Shown: positions 7,626 through 19,028, counted from the stretch's first letter. The stretch is 64,000 bases of DNA from Lihuaxuella thermophila (GCF_900110165.1 NZ_FOCQ01000008.1:157442-221441); one strand, 5' to 3'. Notes: a model not told the origin generated them from the sequence alone. Numbers and translations are program-made.

Positions 7626-8621
7626 ATGGACCGTGATAAAAACTTCAGAGCCCTTGTGCTGGATCATGTGGATGGGAAACTTCGTGCGGAAATAAAAAGC
7701 TTGAAGATAGGGGACTTGCCGGAAGGGGATGTAGTAATCAGGGTATCTTACTCCAGCTTAAACTATAAAGATGGACTGGCAGTTACCGGACGGGGGAAGA
7801 TCGTGCGAAGTTACCCGATGATTCCGGGAATTGATCTGGCAGGGGTGGTTGAGTCCTCGAACTCTCCCAAGTTTCAGCCCGGAGATCCGGTGATTCTGAC
7901 CGGGTGGGAAATTGGCGAAAAATATTGGGGGGGTTACAGCCAATATGCGCGTGCGAAAGCGGATTGGCTGGTGCCTTTACCGCGGTCGATGGAATTAAAA
8001 CACGCCATGTCCATCGGTACGGCCGGATTGACGGCCATGCTTTGTGTGATGGCTCTCGAAGAGCATGGTTTTCCAACCGAACGAGAGGTAGTCGTAACGG
8101 GAGCAGGAGGCGGAGTTGGCAGCATTGCGGTAGCCATCTTATCCAAACTGGGTTACAAAGTGGTTGCATCGACCGGACGGAAAGACCTGCACTCTTATTT
8201 AAAAGATTTGGGAGCGCATGACATCATTGACCGTGAAATGTTATCGCAAGATGGCAGACCCTTGGAAACGCAACGATGGGGGGCAGCTGTTGATACTGTT
8301 GGCGGGAAAACACTGGCTGGCCTTTTAAGGAGCTTGTCCTACAGGGGAACGGTTGCCGCTTGTGGTTTAGCGGGTGGAAGCGATTTTTGCACCTCCGTAT
8401 TTCCGTTCATCCTCCGCGGGGTAAAATTGGTTGGTGTTGAATCTGTTGTGTGTCCCGTCGAAACAAGGATTCAGGCATGGGACAGGCTGTCTCACTTGTT
8501 AAGTGGCGACATATTGGACCGAATCACCGAGGTACATCCATTAAGCGAGGTTCCCCGTCTGAGCGAGGAAATATTAAAAGGGAGAGTTCGCGGTCGAATC
8601 GTGATTGATGTAAATGCTTGA
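7626..8621 (+). CDS. YhdH/AcuI-type MDR oxidoreductase (acrylyl-CoA reductase or quinone oxidoreductase)
   Basis: A 331-residue NADPH-dependent medium-chain dehydrogenase/reductase without catalytic zinc. ATG 7626 is chosen for the AAAGGAGT site 9 bases upstream and because family members start near FRALVL; ATG 7596 would add ten residues. Motifs: SSLNYKDGLAVTGRGKIVRS, PGIDLAGVVE, the Rossmann VTGAGGGVGSIAVAIL, and WGAAVDTVGG near the C-terminus. YhdH/YhfP/AcuI proteins reduce acrylyl-CoA or related enoyl compounds. It follows larC by 54 bases and may be co-transcribed, but no functional link is established. Confidence 0.85.
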   Translation: MDRDKNFRALVLDHVDGKLRAEIKSLKIGDLPEGDVVIRVSYSSLNYKDGLAVTGRGKIVRSYPMIPGIDLAGVVESSNSPKFQPGDPVILTGWEIGEKYWGGYSQYARAKADWLVPLPRSMELKHAMSIGTAGLTAMLCVMALEEHGFPTEREVVVTGAGGGVGSIAVAILSKLGYKVVASTGRKDLHSYLKDLGAHDIIDREMLSQDGRPLETQRWGAAVDTVGGKTLAGLLRSLSYRGTVAACGLAGGSDFCTSVFPFILRGVKLVGVESVVCPVETRIQAWDRLSHLLSGDILDRITEVHPLSEVPRLSEEILKGRVRGRIVIDVNA

Positions 8622-8678
8622 TCGATCGATTTTTGCTAAAATTGACCACAAAGCAATCTTTGGGAGATGAATTCAAAT

Positions 8679-8945
8679 ATGGCTTACTTCGCAGCAATTT
8701 TACATATGTTAAACCCGGAAAAAAATCAGGAATACCGGCCTGACCATTTGGCGTTTTTGGACAACCTCGCCAAGGAAGGGAAAATTTTTGCCAAAGGACC
8801 TTTTACGGATGGTTCAGGGGGAATGGTTGTCTACATTGCTGATACATGGGAAGAAGCAAAACAAATGGCAGAAAAGGATCCCTATGTGATCCATGGCGTC
8901 CGGCGGCTCGAATTACATGAATGGGATATGAAACCATCTGGCTAA
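8679..8945 (+). CDS. YCII-related (YciI-like) small protein
   Basis: An 88-residue protein with the YCII ferredoxin-like fold pattern: a central HLAFLDNLAKEGKIFAKGPF segment (His and Asp are the conserved pair), GGMVVYIADTWEEAKQMAEKDPYV, and C-terminal RRLELHEWDM. ATG 8679 has GGGAGA 12 bases upstream; ATG 8667 four codons earlier is too close to that site. The biochemical role of most YCII proteins is unknown. It lies 57 bases after the oxidoreductase in the same direction. Confidence 0.85.
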   Translation: MAYFAAILHMLNPEKNQEYRPDHLAFLDNLAKEGKIFAKGPFTDGSGGMVVYIADTWEEAKQMAEKDPYVIHGVRRLELHEWDMKPSG

Positions 8946-9009
8946 CGCGAATGTTTCGTCTTTGTAACGGGCCGAACTTCTTCCGTCGCAATGAAAGGTG
9001 TGAAGGAAT

Positions 9010-9432
9010 TTGATTGGGGGAATTTTAGTAGGAATTCTGGGAATTGGCATCGGGATGTGGCTGTTGACAACCGGAGTTAAAAGGATATCCGGGCTGCTTA
9101 ACTTGTTCAGCCAGGGGACAGCTGCGACCGGCGAAGTTGTGGATGTCGTTCATGGCTACGAATATATTGACGGAAAAAAACGCCCCGTTTTTATTCCGAT
9201 CATTGAGTGTGACGAACGCGTTCAAAACAAGAGAGTCTTCAATCCTAACTTTGGAGAACATCGTCCACCAGAGATCGGAAAGAAAATCGAGATACGATAC
9301 TCTCAAGACTATCCGGAACAGGCTGTTTGCAATACAAAAGTGAACCTGTTACTCAGTATCGGATGGTTCTTGCTGGGCCTGCTATTGAGCGGATGGGGCG
9401 GTTTTATTTTCTTGAGTGCTTTACAGATGTAA
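9010..9432 (+). CDS. DUF3592-type membrane protein, TTG start
   Basis: A 140-residue protein with an N-terminal transmembrane helix (about residues 4-24), a beta-rich extracytoplasmic-type middle (TATGEVVDVVHGYEY, R-P-V-F-I-P-I-I-E-C, KKIEIRYSQDYPEQA) and a C-terminal helix (about 111-136). This is the DUF3592 pattern. The start is TTG 9010 with AAAGGTG about 8 bases upstream; no ATG is available near the hydrophobic start. Function unknown. Confidence 0.75.
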   Translation: MIGGILVGILGIGIGMWLLTTGVKRISGLLNLFSQGTAATGEVVDVVHGYEYIDGKKRPVFIPIIECDERVQNKRVFNPNFGEHRPPEIGKKIEIRYSQDYPEQAVCNTKVNLLLSIGWFLLGLLLSGWGGFIFLSALQM

Positions 9433-9585
9433 ATGCACTCTTTTTGTTTATACCATTTGTCCAAATTCGCATTGGATTGAAAAAATATTCGGAAAAGGAA
9501 TCGGAAAACGGAAAAGAGAGGGCGCTCATGAGATAACAAGCTGCCGATGCAGTTAATATCATCCACTGAAGAGGGGGGCTGCAAA

Positions 9586-10677
9586 ATGTGGCCAGAGACA
9601 GAACTTACACGTAGATTGTGCATTCGATATCCCATCATTCAAGCGGGGATGGCGGGAGGGCCAGCATCTCCGAAGCTGGCGGCGGCTGTTTCGGAAGCAG
9701 GGGGATTAGGGACGCTTGGGGCCGGTTATTGGCCCGCCGAGCAATTGCGGGAGGCCGTTCGCTCTGTTCGTCGCCTGACCGGAAGACCGTTTGCCGTTAA
9801 TTTGTTTGTGCCGGGACCGTATGAGGTTTCAGTGGAGCGCATTTCCCGTGTCCAGGCAAGGATGAGATCCTACCGGAGAGGTCTCGGGCTGCCAGAGGCG
9901 ATCGTGCCTGATCAGTTCGCCCCGTCGTTTGAGGAGCAGATGGAGGTGGTTTTGGAGGAACGGGTCCCGGTTTTTAGTTTCACGTTTGGCGCTTTAAGCG
10001 AGTATTGGTTGAAAGCCTTGAAAGAACGCGACATCGTGGTCATCGGCACGGCCACCACCGTTCGGGAAGCGCTGGCATTAGAGCAAAGTGGTGTTGATAT
10101 GGTAGTGGCTCAATCTGGTGAAGCCGGCGGCCATAGAGGAACATTTTTGGGGCGGTTTGAGGATGCTTTAATCGGCGGGATGGCATTGATTCCAGCTATG
10201 GCGGATGCTGTCCGCATCCCGGTGATCGCTGCAGGCGGCATAATGGACGGGCGGGGCATCGCAGCGGCAATGATGCTGGGAGCGGAAGGCGTGCAACTGG
10301 GTACCTCGTTTTTGACCTGTGAAGAGAGTGGCGCCCATGAACTGCATCAACAAGCGGTCCTATCTGCCGATGAGGAAAGCACGGTAATTACGCGCGCCTT
10401 TTCCGGAAAACCGGCACGCGGTATCCGTAATCGGTTTATCGTGGAGATGGCGGATGAAGAAGTGCCTGATTATCCCGTGCAAAACGCGTTGACCAAGGAC
10501 ATTCGGCAAGCAGCAGGACAGCAGGGAGTTCCGGAATTTATGTCGATGTGGGCGGGACAAGGCACCCGGTTAAGCCGTCAGCTTTCAGCGGGATTGCTGG
10601 TGAGAACGTTGGTGGAAGAGACGGAGGATGCGGTTCGAAGAATGACCTCAAGAATAGGGGCGGACCGTAACCAATAA
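9586..10677 (+). CDS. Nitronate monooxygenase / 2-nitropropane dioxygenase family FMN protein
   Basis: A 363-residue TIM-barrel flavoprotein. ATG 9586 follows GAGGGGGG. Family features: PIIQAGMAGGPASPKLAAAV near the N-terminus, GGLGTLGAG, VAQSGEAGGHRGTF (FMN phosphate and catalytic His region), PVIAAGGIMDGRGIAAAMML and GAEGVQLGTSFLTCEES. These enzymes oxidise propionate-3-nitronate and related nitronates with O2. The N-terminal GMAGG and the GEAGGHRG motifs favour a class I NMO over the FabK enoyl reductase, which shares the fold. Confidence 0.85.
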   Translation: MWPETELTRRLCIRYPIIQAGMAGGPASPKLAAAVSEAGGLGTLGAGYWPAEQLREAVRSVRRLTGRPFAVNLFVPGPYEVSVERISRVQARMRSYRRGLGLPEAIVPDQFAPSFEEQMEVVLEERVPVFSFTFGALSEYWLKALKERDIVVIGTATTVREALALEQSGVDMVVAQSGEAGGHRGTFLGRFEDALIGGMALIPAMADAVRIPVIAAGGIMDGRGIAAAMMLGAEGVQLGTSFLTCEESGAHELHQQAVLSADEESTVITRAFSGKPARGIRNRFIVEMADEEVPDYPVQNALTKDIRQAAGQQGVPEFMSMWAGQGTRLSRQLSAGLLVRTLVEETEDAVRRMTSRIGADRNQ

Positions 10678-11375
10678 GTGCTTTGAGGCGGCTTCATGAT
10701 TCGGTTGGAAGGGAAACCGGCCATCGATCAGAAGCCGGGGAAATATTCGTGCTGGAGAGCAGGCTCCTTTGGGGTCTGTTCTCTCTTGTTATTAAAATAG
10801 TTATTTGATTGTTATATTAGATTTATTGTTACATTTATCGAAATGAGGTTACACTCATTGATCCGGGAGTATTTACGACGAAGAGAAGGGAAGAGAAGGT
10901 CTGACGGGTTCGGTTTTCGATAGAAACGGGCGCTACTGTAAAATCACCTAAGCTTGGGTGGAATAGGACGAGCTTTACGTATGTGATGTAGCAAATGTTT
11001 ATTGCTCTTCGTCGACTACCGCACTTGCACTTAATTAGAGTCAGGGCATAAATCTCTGTTTGTTTAATGTTGGCCAACTTCAGAGTGTTGTATTTAATAA
11101 ATCGATTCAAGCAATAAGGAGGGATGCCCGAACTACTTGCAGTCATCAATGGATATAATTAGCAAAAATCTGTAAAAAGAAAATTGATTGTTTCCTGGCT
11201 CATACTCGGAAATCTATTTTAGTCAAAAAAATAATTTCTCAAAACTATAGTTAACTTTATCTAATGAGATAGAAAAACGACGATGAGATGCCCATATAAC
11301 GAGAAGGGATCGTATGGAACCTCTCCTAACGTTTATTCCTCTCTTTCAACGTTACAAAACAAATATTTTGTAACG
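10678..11375. other. Gene-poor gap of about 700 bases
   Basis: It holds a weak terminator-like hairpin at 10753-10786 after the nitronate monooxygenase and a perfect 12-bp inverted repeat at 11348-11377. A 104-codon minus-strand frame at 10835-11149 has no ribosome site and no recognisable composition, so I leave it out. I see nothing else. Confidence 0.4.
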
Positions 11376-11377
11376 TT
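11348..11377. repeat. Perfect 12-bp inverted repeat with 6-base spacer
   Basis: AACGTTACAAAA (11348-11359) and TTTTGTAACGTT (11366-11377). It resembles a dimeric repressor operator or a hairpin, and sits right at the 3' side of a decayed hydrolase gene. There is no T-run beyond the arm itself. Confidence 0.5.
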
Positions 11378-12028
11378 ATATAATTGAAATGCTCCTCAGG
11401 AAAGCGCTGATCACCTTCACATATTGATCCATACCGTCGTAATTGAGCCTGGCCCGCATCACTGTGCACCAAAGTACCAAAGTGGTATTCGGTCTTTTGC
11501 AGGCTGCAGGCCATTTCTTCCGCATGTTCATGGGAAAGAACAACTCTTCTCGTTCCGTGCAACAGTATTGCAGGCATATCTGTGGCCGGCCAGCTTTTCC
11601 AATGTATACCATTGGTTCCCTGCTTCGAACAGAAGCCCCCAACCATCTTCGTATTGGCGCATGGAATACAGGCGGGCCGGCCCTAAGCTTCCCATCGCTT
11701 CGCAAAAAGCGTTTCCCGGGCCGGCGCTCGGTTTCGCCATTCGGCCGCGCATGACAATTCGCTGTTCACCAAGAACCATCATGAGGGACTTGCTTGAATT
11801 GAGCGAATGGGGAGTTCCCTTGTATTCGGAAGTAGGTCCTCGCAGCGGATACCAAATATTGTATTGAAAGAGAGAGTCTTGTCTCCCATCATCTTCAACG
11901 AAGCAGAGGTTGTTGGCATCTTTTTGCCAGCCACGCCCTGCCCCCTTCCGTTTGAAACCAAGCCATCTGCGGCATTGACCAAATTTTATACATATATGCC
12001 TGGGGATGTCCGGACTCGGATTGATCAA
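11376..12028 (-). pseudogene. Shattered alpha/beta-fold hydrolase
   Basis: Hydrolase-like residues are spread over all three minus-strand frames. One frame gives LYSMRQYEDGWGLLFEAGNQ then WYTLEKLAGHRY, the next gives DMPAILLHGTRRVVLSHEHA then EEMACSLQKTEYHF and LVHSDAGQ, and a third ends YDGMDQYVKVISAFLRS. Joined, they match the C-terminal third of an alpha/beta hydrolase, with the LLHG strand and the catalytic Asp/His region. At least two frameshifts are needed, and the expected catalytic GHA is GQA. The N-terminal side (11800-12028) is less clear. Confidence 0.6.
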
Positions 12029-12534
12029 ATCAAGAACGTGGTCAATTTCGTCACCCCGACGAGGTTATCCCCTTCTCCCCACTTGCCCCATATTGCTCGA
12101 TGCGTCGATCCATCAAAAAGTTATTCTCATTGACTATGAATCAAGAAGCGAACGGACAAGCCGGGAAATCCAACCGATCGGCATTTATGCCAGCGGCGGT
12201 TCTTGGTACTGTTTCCCTTCATGAGAACCTCGCCATGTGCAAAAAAGCCCAAGATGCGTTCGGGTTTACGAGGCATCCTGGGCTTTTTTATTTCAATCGT
12301 TAAGACGACTGGCTTTTTGTCAAGACTTTATAATCCAATCAGCTTTCTTCAGGCCCATTAATCCCGGGTCATCTGATGTCATTTGTACACATAGGCCATT
12401 GCTCGAACACAGGGATTGGACCCATTGGAAGGTGAAGAGATTTCGGCGAAGTAAAAATCAGATAGGGATGACAAGACACCGCTCTGGTAACCACTGAAGA
12501 GGTGCTACTAATTAAATCTGGATGTATTCAGCAA
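12029..12534. other. Gap between hydrolase remnant and rph
   Basis: About 500 bases. The only clear structure is the strong hairpin at 12241-12289. The open frames here cross that hairpin and have no ribosome sites. Confidence 0.4.
12241..12289. terminator. Bidirectional terminator
   Basis: Arms AAAAAAGCCCAAGATGC and GCATCCTGGGCTTTTTT pair nearly perfectly, with A-run and T-run on the two sides. It can serve either strand, including read-through from rph. Confidence 0.8.
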
Positions 12535-15594
<3,060 letters not shown>

Positions 15595-15596
15595 TA

Positions 15597-15996
15597 GGGC
15601 GTGTCTGGCGAATCACTAATTAAGCCAAATCATCAGGGAAATCAAGGTAATGGCAGCATAAAAATAAACCGCCCGTTTTTCATAGCGCGTGGCAAAGCCA
15701 CGCCATTGCTAGACGGTTAATGCAACGCTCAATTATGTTTTGGCGTGCGTATCGTTCTTTATTGAAGGAGAGAGGACGACCTGACTTTTTGGACCGGCGC
15801 TCAGCCTGATTTTTACGCTCCGGAATCGTGTGGGGAATGCCACGTTTGAGGAGAAGACGACGACAAAACGGATAGCTGTAGCCGTGATCTGCAATCAAAT
15901 GATCCGGCCTCTTGCGAGGTCTTCCTTTTCCAAAACGGGGCACACAAATGGAGTCCAGCTTAGCATGTAATCATAGAAGATTCACCAGACACACCC
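15597..15996. mobile_element. IS5/IS427-type insertion element, 400-bp internally deleted copy
   Basis: Terminal inverted repeats are GGGCGTGTCTGGCGAATC on the left and (complement) GGGTGTGTCTGGTGAATC on the right, 16 of 18 identical. They are flanked by a TA duplication at 15595-15596 and 15997-15998. Only the C-terminal part of a DDE transposase remains inside. The ends are intact, so it could be moved in trans like a MITE. Confidence 0.85.
15616..15966 (-). pseudogene. IS5-family DDE transposase, C-terminal remnant with frameshift
   Basis: Minus-strand reading gives SICVPRFGKGRPRKRPDHLI then ADHGYSYPF, RGIPHTIPERKNQAERR, GRPLSFNKERYARQNIIERC and INRL. The frame then shifts; the next frame continues WRGFATRYEKRAVYFYAAIT to a natural stop at 15616. 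A two-base deletion in the codons for the usual R-L-K-Q-W explains the shift. The N-terminal two-thirds is missing, removed by the internal deletion of the element. Confidence 0.85.
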
Positions 15997-16000
15997 TAAT

Positions 16001-16037
16001 AACTTAAGCCGAGCAATATTTATGCTCGGCTTAAGTT
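16001..16037. terminator. Perfect 15-bp hairpin beside the IS element
   Basis: Arms AACTTAAGCCGAGCA and TGCTCGGCTTAAGTT with a seven-base loop, 3 bases beyond the IS target duplication. It is terminator-like; the gene it served is not evident and may have been lost. Confidence 0.6.
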
Positions 16038-16434
16038 TATGTTTAGGTATAATATCAGGAGGAATAGCCTGTAAAAAATCCTTCTACTTAAATTCGGCTT
16101 TTTCTATCTGTATGTAGCGAAACCATTCATCCAATAGCCAATAAATTACAGCGATTAAGTATCCAGGATTTAGAATCACAATTGCTTCTACTTTTTTTAA
16201 GAATAAGGGAGTTATGACAAAAAAGGCAACTGTTTTCACTGTTTTTCCCCTTTTTAATAACTTACTTCAGATAATAACAATGGCTCAAGAGTTCTCCCAA
16301 GGTTACTGTGACTCTAAGAAGACTTATGCGAAGAGTGATATTTTTTCGTGTAATCCGAAGTTTAGTGCCATTGTAGCCTATACCTGGTACATCGGGCAAT
16401 AGGGACAGTTTCCAGTAAGAGTTTTCATGAAATC
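16038..16434. other. Gap between IS remnant and Tn3 remnant
   Basis: About 400 AT-rich bases. A 62-codon plus-strand frame at 16214-16402 has no recognisable content or ribosome site. The last 40 bases may be upstream tnpA debris. Confidence 0.35.
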
Positions 16435-17038
16435 ATGGAACGCCACGGATTTATCCATAATCTAAATCTGCCATTGGAAAATGGAAGAGACGTACATCAA
16501 AACCGTTTATTACAATTTGCAAGAGAGGGATCTCGTTATTCTAATCAGCATTTAGCACGTTTCAATGATTTAAAACGACATGCAACGCTGATGGCGTTCC
16601 TTATTCATATCTACGCCTTTTTAACTGACCAAGGTTTGGATTTGCATGATAAGTTGATCGGAAAAATGTTTACCCGTGGCGAACATAGCCATCAGGGAGG
16701 ATTTCAAAAAAACGGGAAAGCGATCAACGAAAAGGTTTGTCTGTATGCTCAGGTTGGAAAAGCCTTGATCAAAGCGAAAGAATCCGAAGCAAGATCCCTT
16801 TTAATCATTACAAAGCATTATGCCATGGGATCAAGAGGAAGCAGAGCGATTGGCACGGCCCGTAGAGTTTGATTATTTGGATTTGCTGGACAACCATTAT
16901 GGACATTTGCGCAAATATGCTCCCAAGCTACTGGAGAATAATGTGTTTAAGGCATCCGGACCTAGCGATCCCTTACTTCAAGCCCTCCATCTTCTCAAAG
17001 AAATGAATAAATCCAAACTCAATCGATCGACATTATTT
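16435..17038 (+). pseudogene. Tn3-family transposase (TnpA), internal fragment
   Basis: The reading begins FIHNLNLPLENGRDVHQNRL and runs through REGSRYSNQHLARFNDLKRH, FLTDQGLDLHDKLIGKMFTR and GGFQKNGKAINEKVCLYAQV, typical of the N-terminal half of Tn3 transposases. It then frameshifts near 16800-16860 into EEAERLARPVEFDYLDLLDN and LRKYAPKLLENNVFKASGPS. The N-terminus and the catalytic C-terminal half are absent. It ends at the 3' end of the convergent tyrosine recombinase gene. A second, C-terminal remnant on the same strand is at 19946. Confidence 0.88.
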
Positions 17039-18048
17039 CACCATAGCCCCTTGGTCGGATTGTTCTTCTTCACGTCCGCTTCCTCAATGTATCTACGCAT
17101 GATTTGAATGCTCTTGTGTCCCGTGTGACGCATGATCACCCGTTCCTCAATTCCCATTTTGGCCGCTGTCGTGATAAATCCACGCCGGAGAGAATGGCCG
17201 GCAAATTCATCTTTGTCAAACCCTGCGTTCTCAGCCGCTTTCTTCAGGATTTCTGCAACCGTCTTATCACTGATTCGTCCGCCGATTTTTCCACCACGAT
17301 AGAAACGGCGGAACACGGCTCCTTCTGTGATCTTCGCTTCCTTCAACCAGCGTTTCAGCAGCCGGACAGGACAAGTGGATGCTTTCTCTCCATAGTAGAT
17401 AAACTTATCCATCCCTCTTCCTTCCTGGTCCGTTTTCGATCGCTTCAGGTGAACCCAGATCCCGTCTGTATCATCCTTGATGTCTTCCGCATTTAACGCA
17501 ACCAGTTCAGATCGGCGGAAAGCGCCGGAGAAACCAAGAGAGATAATCGCCTGATCACGAATGTCTTTCAACTCTTGCCCCATCTCTTTGAACAAGGATT
17601 CCACGATCTCTTTCGTGGCCGCTCTCTTTTGCTTGGGAGCAACTCCCAATGTCCGGCTAATCCCTTTCATTGTTTCTCTTACAACCAACGAATTGGCGGG
17701 GTTGTGATACTCGAAATGTTCTCCCCTTTGCTTGGCTTCTTCAATCAACCGGGAGCCATAACGATCATATAACGCACGAATGGCAACGAGCCGGCGCTGG
17801 ATGGTGGATACCTTAAAACCACGCTTAGCCAGATAGGAAAGATAGTTGGCGATCACTGTACCCGTTACCTGGATACCACGGATTCCCCTTTCCTTGAGAT
17901 AATTATCGAAATCTCGTAAATCGAAACGATACGCGCGGCGAGTATTTTCTGACTGACTACTCTGAATAAACTCCTTTGCATCTTCCGACAATTCCGATTG
18001 AATCACTGGGAGTGTATGTGAATTTTTCACAATCTCGATCTTTGACAT
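17038..18048 (-). CDS. Tyrosine recombinase / phage-type integrase
   Basis: A 336-residue site-specific recombinase. I chose ATG 18048 because AGGGGTGAG lies 5 bases upstream. A SAM-like N-terminal core-binding domain (about 20-105) is followed by the catalytic domain with all six residues: Arg178 (GAFRRSEL), Lys205, His285 and Arg288 (HSLRRG), His311 (HTGHKS) and Tyr320 (MRRYIEE). It therefore looks active. An imperfect 15-bp inverted repeat with a 7-base spacer directly upstream is a candidate crossover site. It is convergent with a Tn3 remnant, unlike Tn4430, where tnpI and tnpA are co-directional. Confidence 0.92.
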   Translation of the reverse strand: MSKIEIVKNSHTLPVIQSELSEDAKEFIQSSQSENTRRAYRFDLRDFDNYLKERGIRGIQVTGTVIANYLSYLAKRGFKVSTIQRRLVAIRALYDRYGSRLIEEAKQRGEHFEYHNPANSLVVRETMKGISRTLGVAPKQKRAATKEIVESLFKEMGQELKDIRDQAIISLGFSGAFRRSELVALNAEDIKDDTDGIWVHLKRSKTDQEGRGMDKFIYYGEKASTCPVRLLKRWLKEAKITEGAVFRRFYRGGKIGGRISDKTVAEILKKAAENAGFDKDEFAGHSLRRGFITTAAKMGIEERVIMRHTGHKSIQIMRRYIEEADVKKNNPTKGLW

Positions 18049-18063
18049 AGGACTCACCCCTGA

Positions 18064-18100
18064 AATTAATTCCGATAAGGTTCTATTATCGGAAGTTATT
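18064..18100. promoter_or_regulatory. Candidate tyrosine-recombinase core site
   Basis: TTCCGATAA (18070-18078) and TTATCGGAA (18086-18094) are perfect 9-bp arms around GGTTCTA. Extending outwards, AATTAATTCCGATAA and AATAACTTCCGATAA match at 13 of 15. The arm length and 6-8 base spacer are those of Xer/TnpI-type crossover sites. The location, 20 bases upstream of the recombinase start, supports that or autoregulation. Confidence 0.5.
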
Positions 18101-18110
18101 TTTAGCATAT

Positions 18111-18293
18111 CACAAGATCTTGGTTGGCGGACACCAGCGATTTAAAATTCTTGTGGAAGAAGGGAACGTCAAAGTCGAGTGTTCAGTCGTCGATATTCCT
18201 GAAGAGAAAGAAAAAGCGTTAACATCGCTCTCAACAAAAAATTTCGATGAAAGAAATGTTGGCTATCATATAACCATGCCGAGGGAATCTTGA
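18111..18293 (+). pseudogene. ParB/Srx-type nuclease domain fragment
   Basis: About 60 codons on the plus strand read LVGGHQRFKILVEEGN, VKVECSVVDIPEEKEKAL and end at TGA 18291. GGHQR is the conserved ParB N-terminal nucleotide-binding motif, followed by the usual V-x-C-x-V-V-D-x-x-E-E-K-x-K-A-L. No start codon or N-terminal part is present; the sequence begins abruptly beside the recombinase site. ParB-like fragments of this kind usually come from phage or conjugative elements. Confidence 0.75.
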
Positions 18294-18372
18294 CAAATAC
18301 AAACGGTTACTTCGTTTGAGCCCGACTATTTTCTTGCTATAATAAATAAAACCGTATGAGCGAGGATGTATC

Positions 18373-18642
18373 ATGATCAAACATCGGATCTATAAAATGA
18401 GTGTCGCAAGTGTCTATCCCCATTATGTTACGAAGGCGGAGAAAAAAGGACGTACGAAAGCAGAAGTCAACGAAATCATCCGTTGGTTGACAGGATATAG
18501 CCAGGAAGAGTTAGAAGCGCACCTGGAAAAACAGACAGACTTTGAGACCTTCTTTGCGGAAGCTCCACAACTGAATCCTTCGCGGGCTTTGATCAAAGGT
18601 GTGGTCTGCGGTGTCCGAATGGAGAAGATATTACGGAAATAA
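18373..18642 (+). CDS. DUF2200 family protein, apparently internally deleted
   Basis: An 89-residue protein. It follows the DUF2200 pattern closely: [60 protein letters not shown]. It then passes directly from VCGVR to MEKILRK. As I remember the family (about 110-120 residues), a segment of roughly 25 residues normally separates those two pieces. If so, this copy carries an in-frame deletion. Function of the family is unknown. The start is ATG 18373, with GAGCGAGGA upstream. Confidence 0.75.
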   Translation: MIKHRIYKMSVASVYPHYVTKAEKKGRTKAEVNEIIRWLTGYSQEELEAHLEKQTDFETFFAEAPQLNPSRALIKGVVCGVRMEKILRK

Positions 18643-18681
18643 TGATTAAAAACGAAGAAACACTGATTCCATTTATACGTC

Positions 18682-18876
18682 ATGGTGGTGATCGCCTCCG
18701 GTTTCCTAGCGGGACTTGGCGTCTCCTTGGTGATCATTTGCATGAGGAAGCGTCCCATCAAGACGAGTTGGCGGGATCATGGCCTGTTGGCAGCCGCAAT
18801 TGCGATGATCGGAGTCATCAATGGCTTGGTTGTCAGCATGTTGTTGTTGCTCGTTTTCGAGTTTTACCAACAGTAG
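18682..18876 (+). CDS. Possible small membrane protein
   Basis: A 64-residue frame with two hydrophobic helices (about residues 2-20 and 34-60) split by a basic loop KRPIKTSWRDHG. There is no clear ribosome site, and the composition could be a fragment of a larger membrane protein. It sits 40 bases after the DUF2200 gene. Reported only because the two-helix hairpin is regular. Confidence 0.3.
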   Translation: MVVIASGFLAGLGVSLVIICMRKRPIKTSWRDHGLLAAAIAMIGVINGLVVSMLLLLVFEFYQQ

Positions 18877-18949
18877 ATGGCGGTGGTGAGTTCGTACGTC
18901 GTCCGTATGAGTATGAACGTGTCATCCCTGAGTTTCCCATATAAATACG

Positions 18950-18985
18950 AATGACTTGAGATCCCTTGGTTCTCAAGTCATTTTT
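18950..18985. repeat. Dispersed ACTTGAG stem-loop, copy 2
   Basis: Arms AATGACTTGAG (18950-18960) and CTCAAGTCATT (18972-18982), loop ATCCCTTGGTT, then a T-run. It is terminator-like for the plus strand. Confidence 0.75.
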
Positions 18986-19028
18986 CCATTTAATGGATTG
19001 GTGGAACCGAATTTGCCGGATGCTCCTT

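Noticed and set aside
10835..11149. 104-codon minus-strand frame
   Set aside because: No ribosome site, unlikely composition, no recognisable motif, next to decayed sequence.
11424..11867. Long plus-strand frames over the hydrolase remnant
   Set aside because: They are antisense to the hydrolase-like text and have no ribosome sites.
12100..12303. 67-codon plus-strand frame
   Set aside because: It runs straight through a strong terminator hairpin and has no ribosome site.
16435..18048. Tn4430-type transposon unit (tnpI plus tnpA)
   Set aside because: The recombinase is convergent with the tnpA remnant, and no 38-bp terminal repeats were found by eye.
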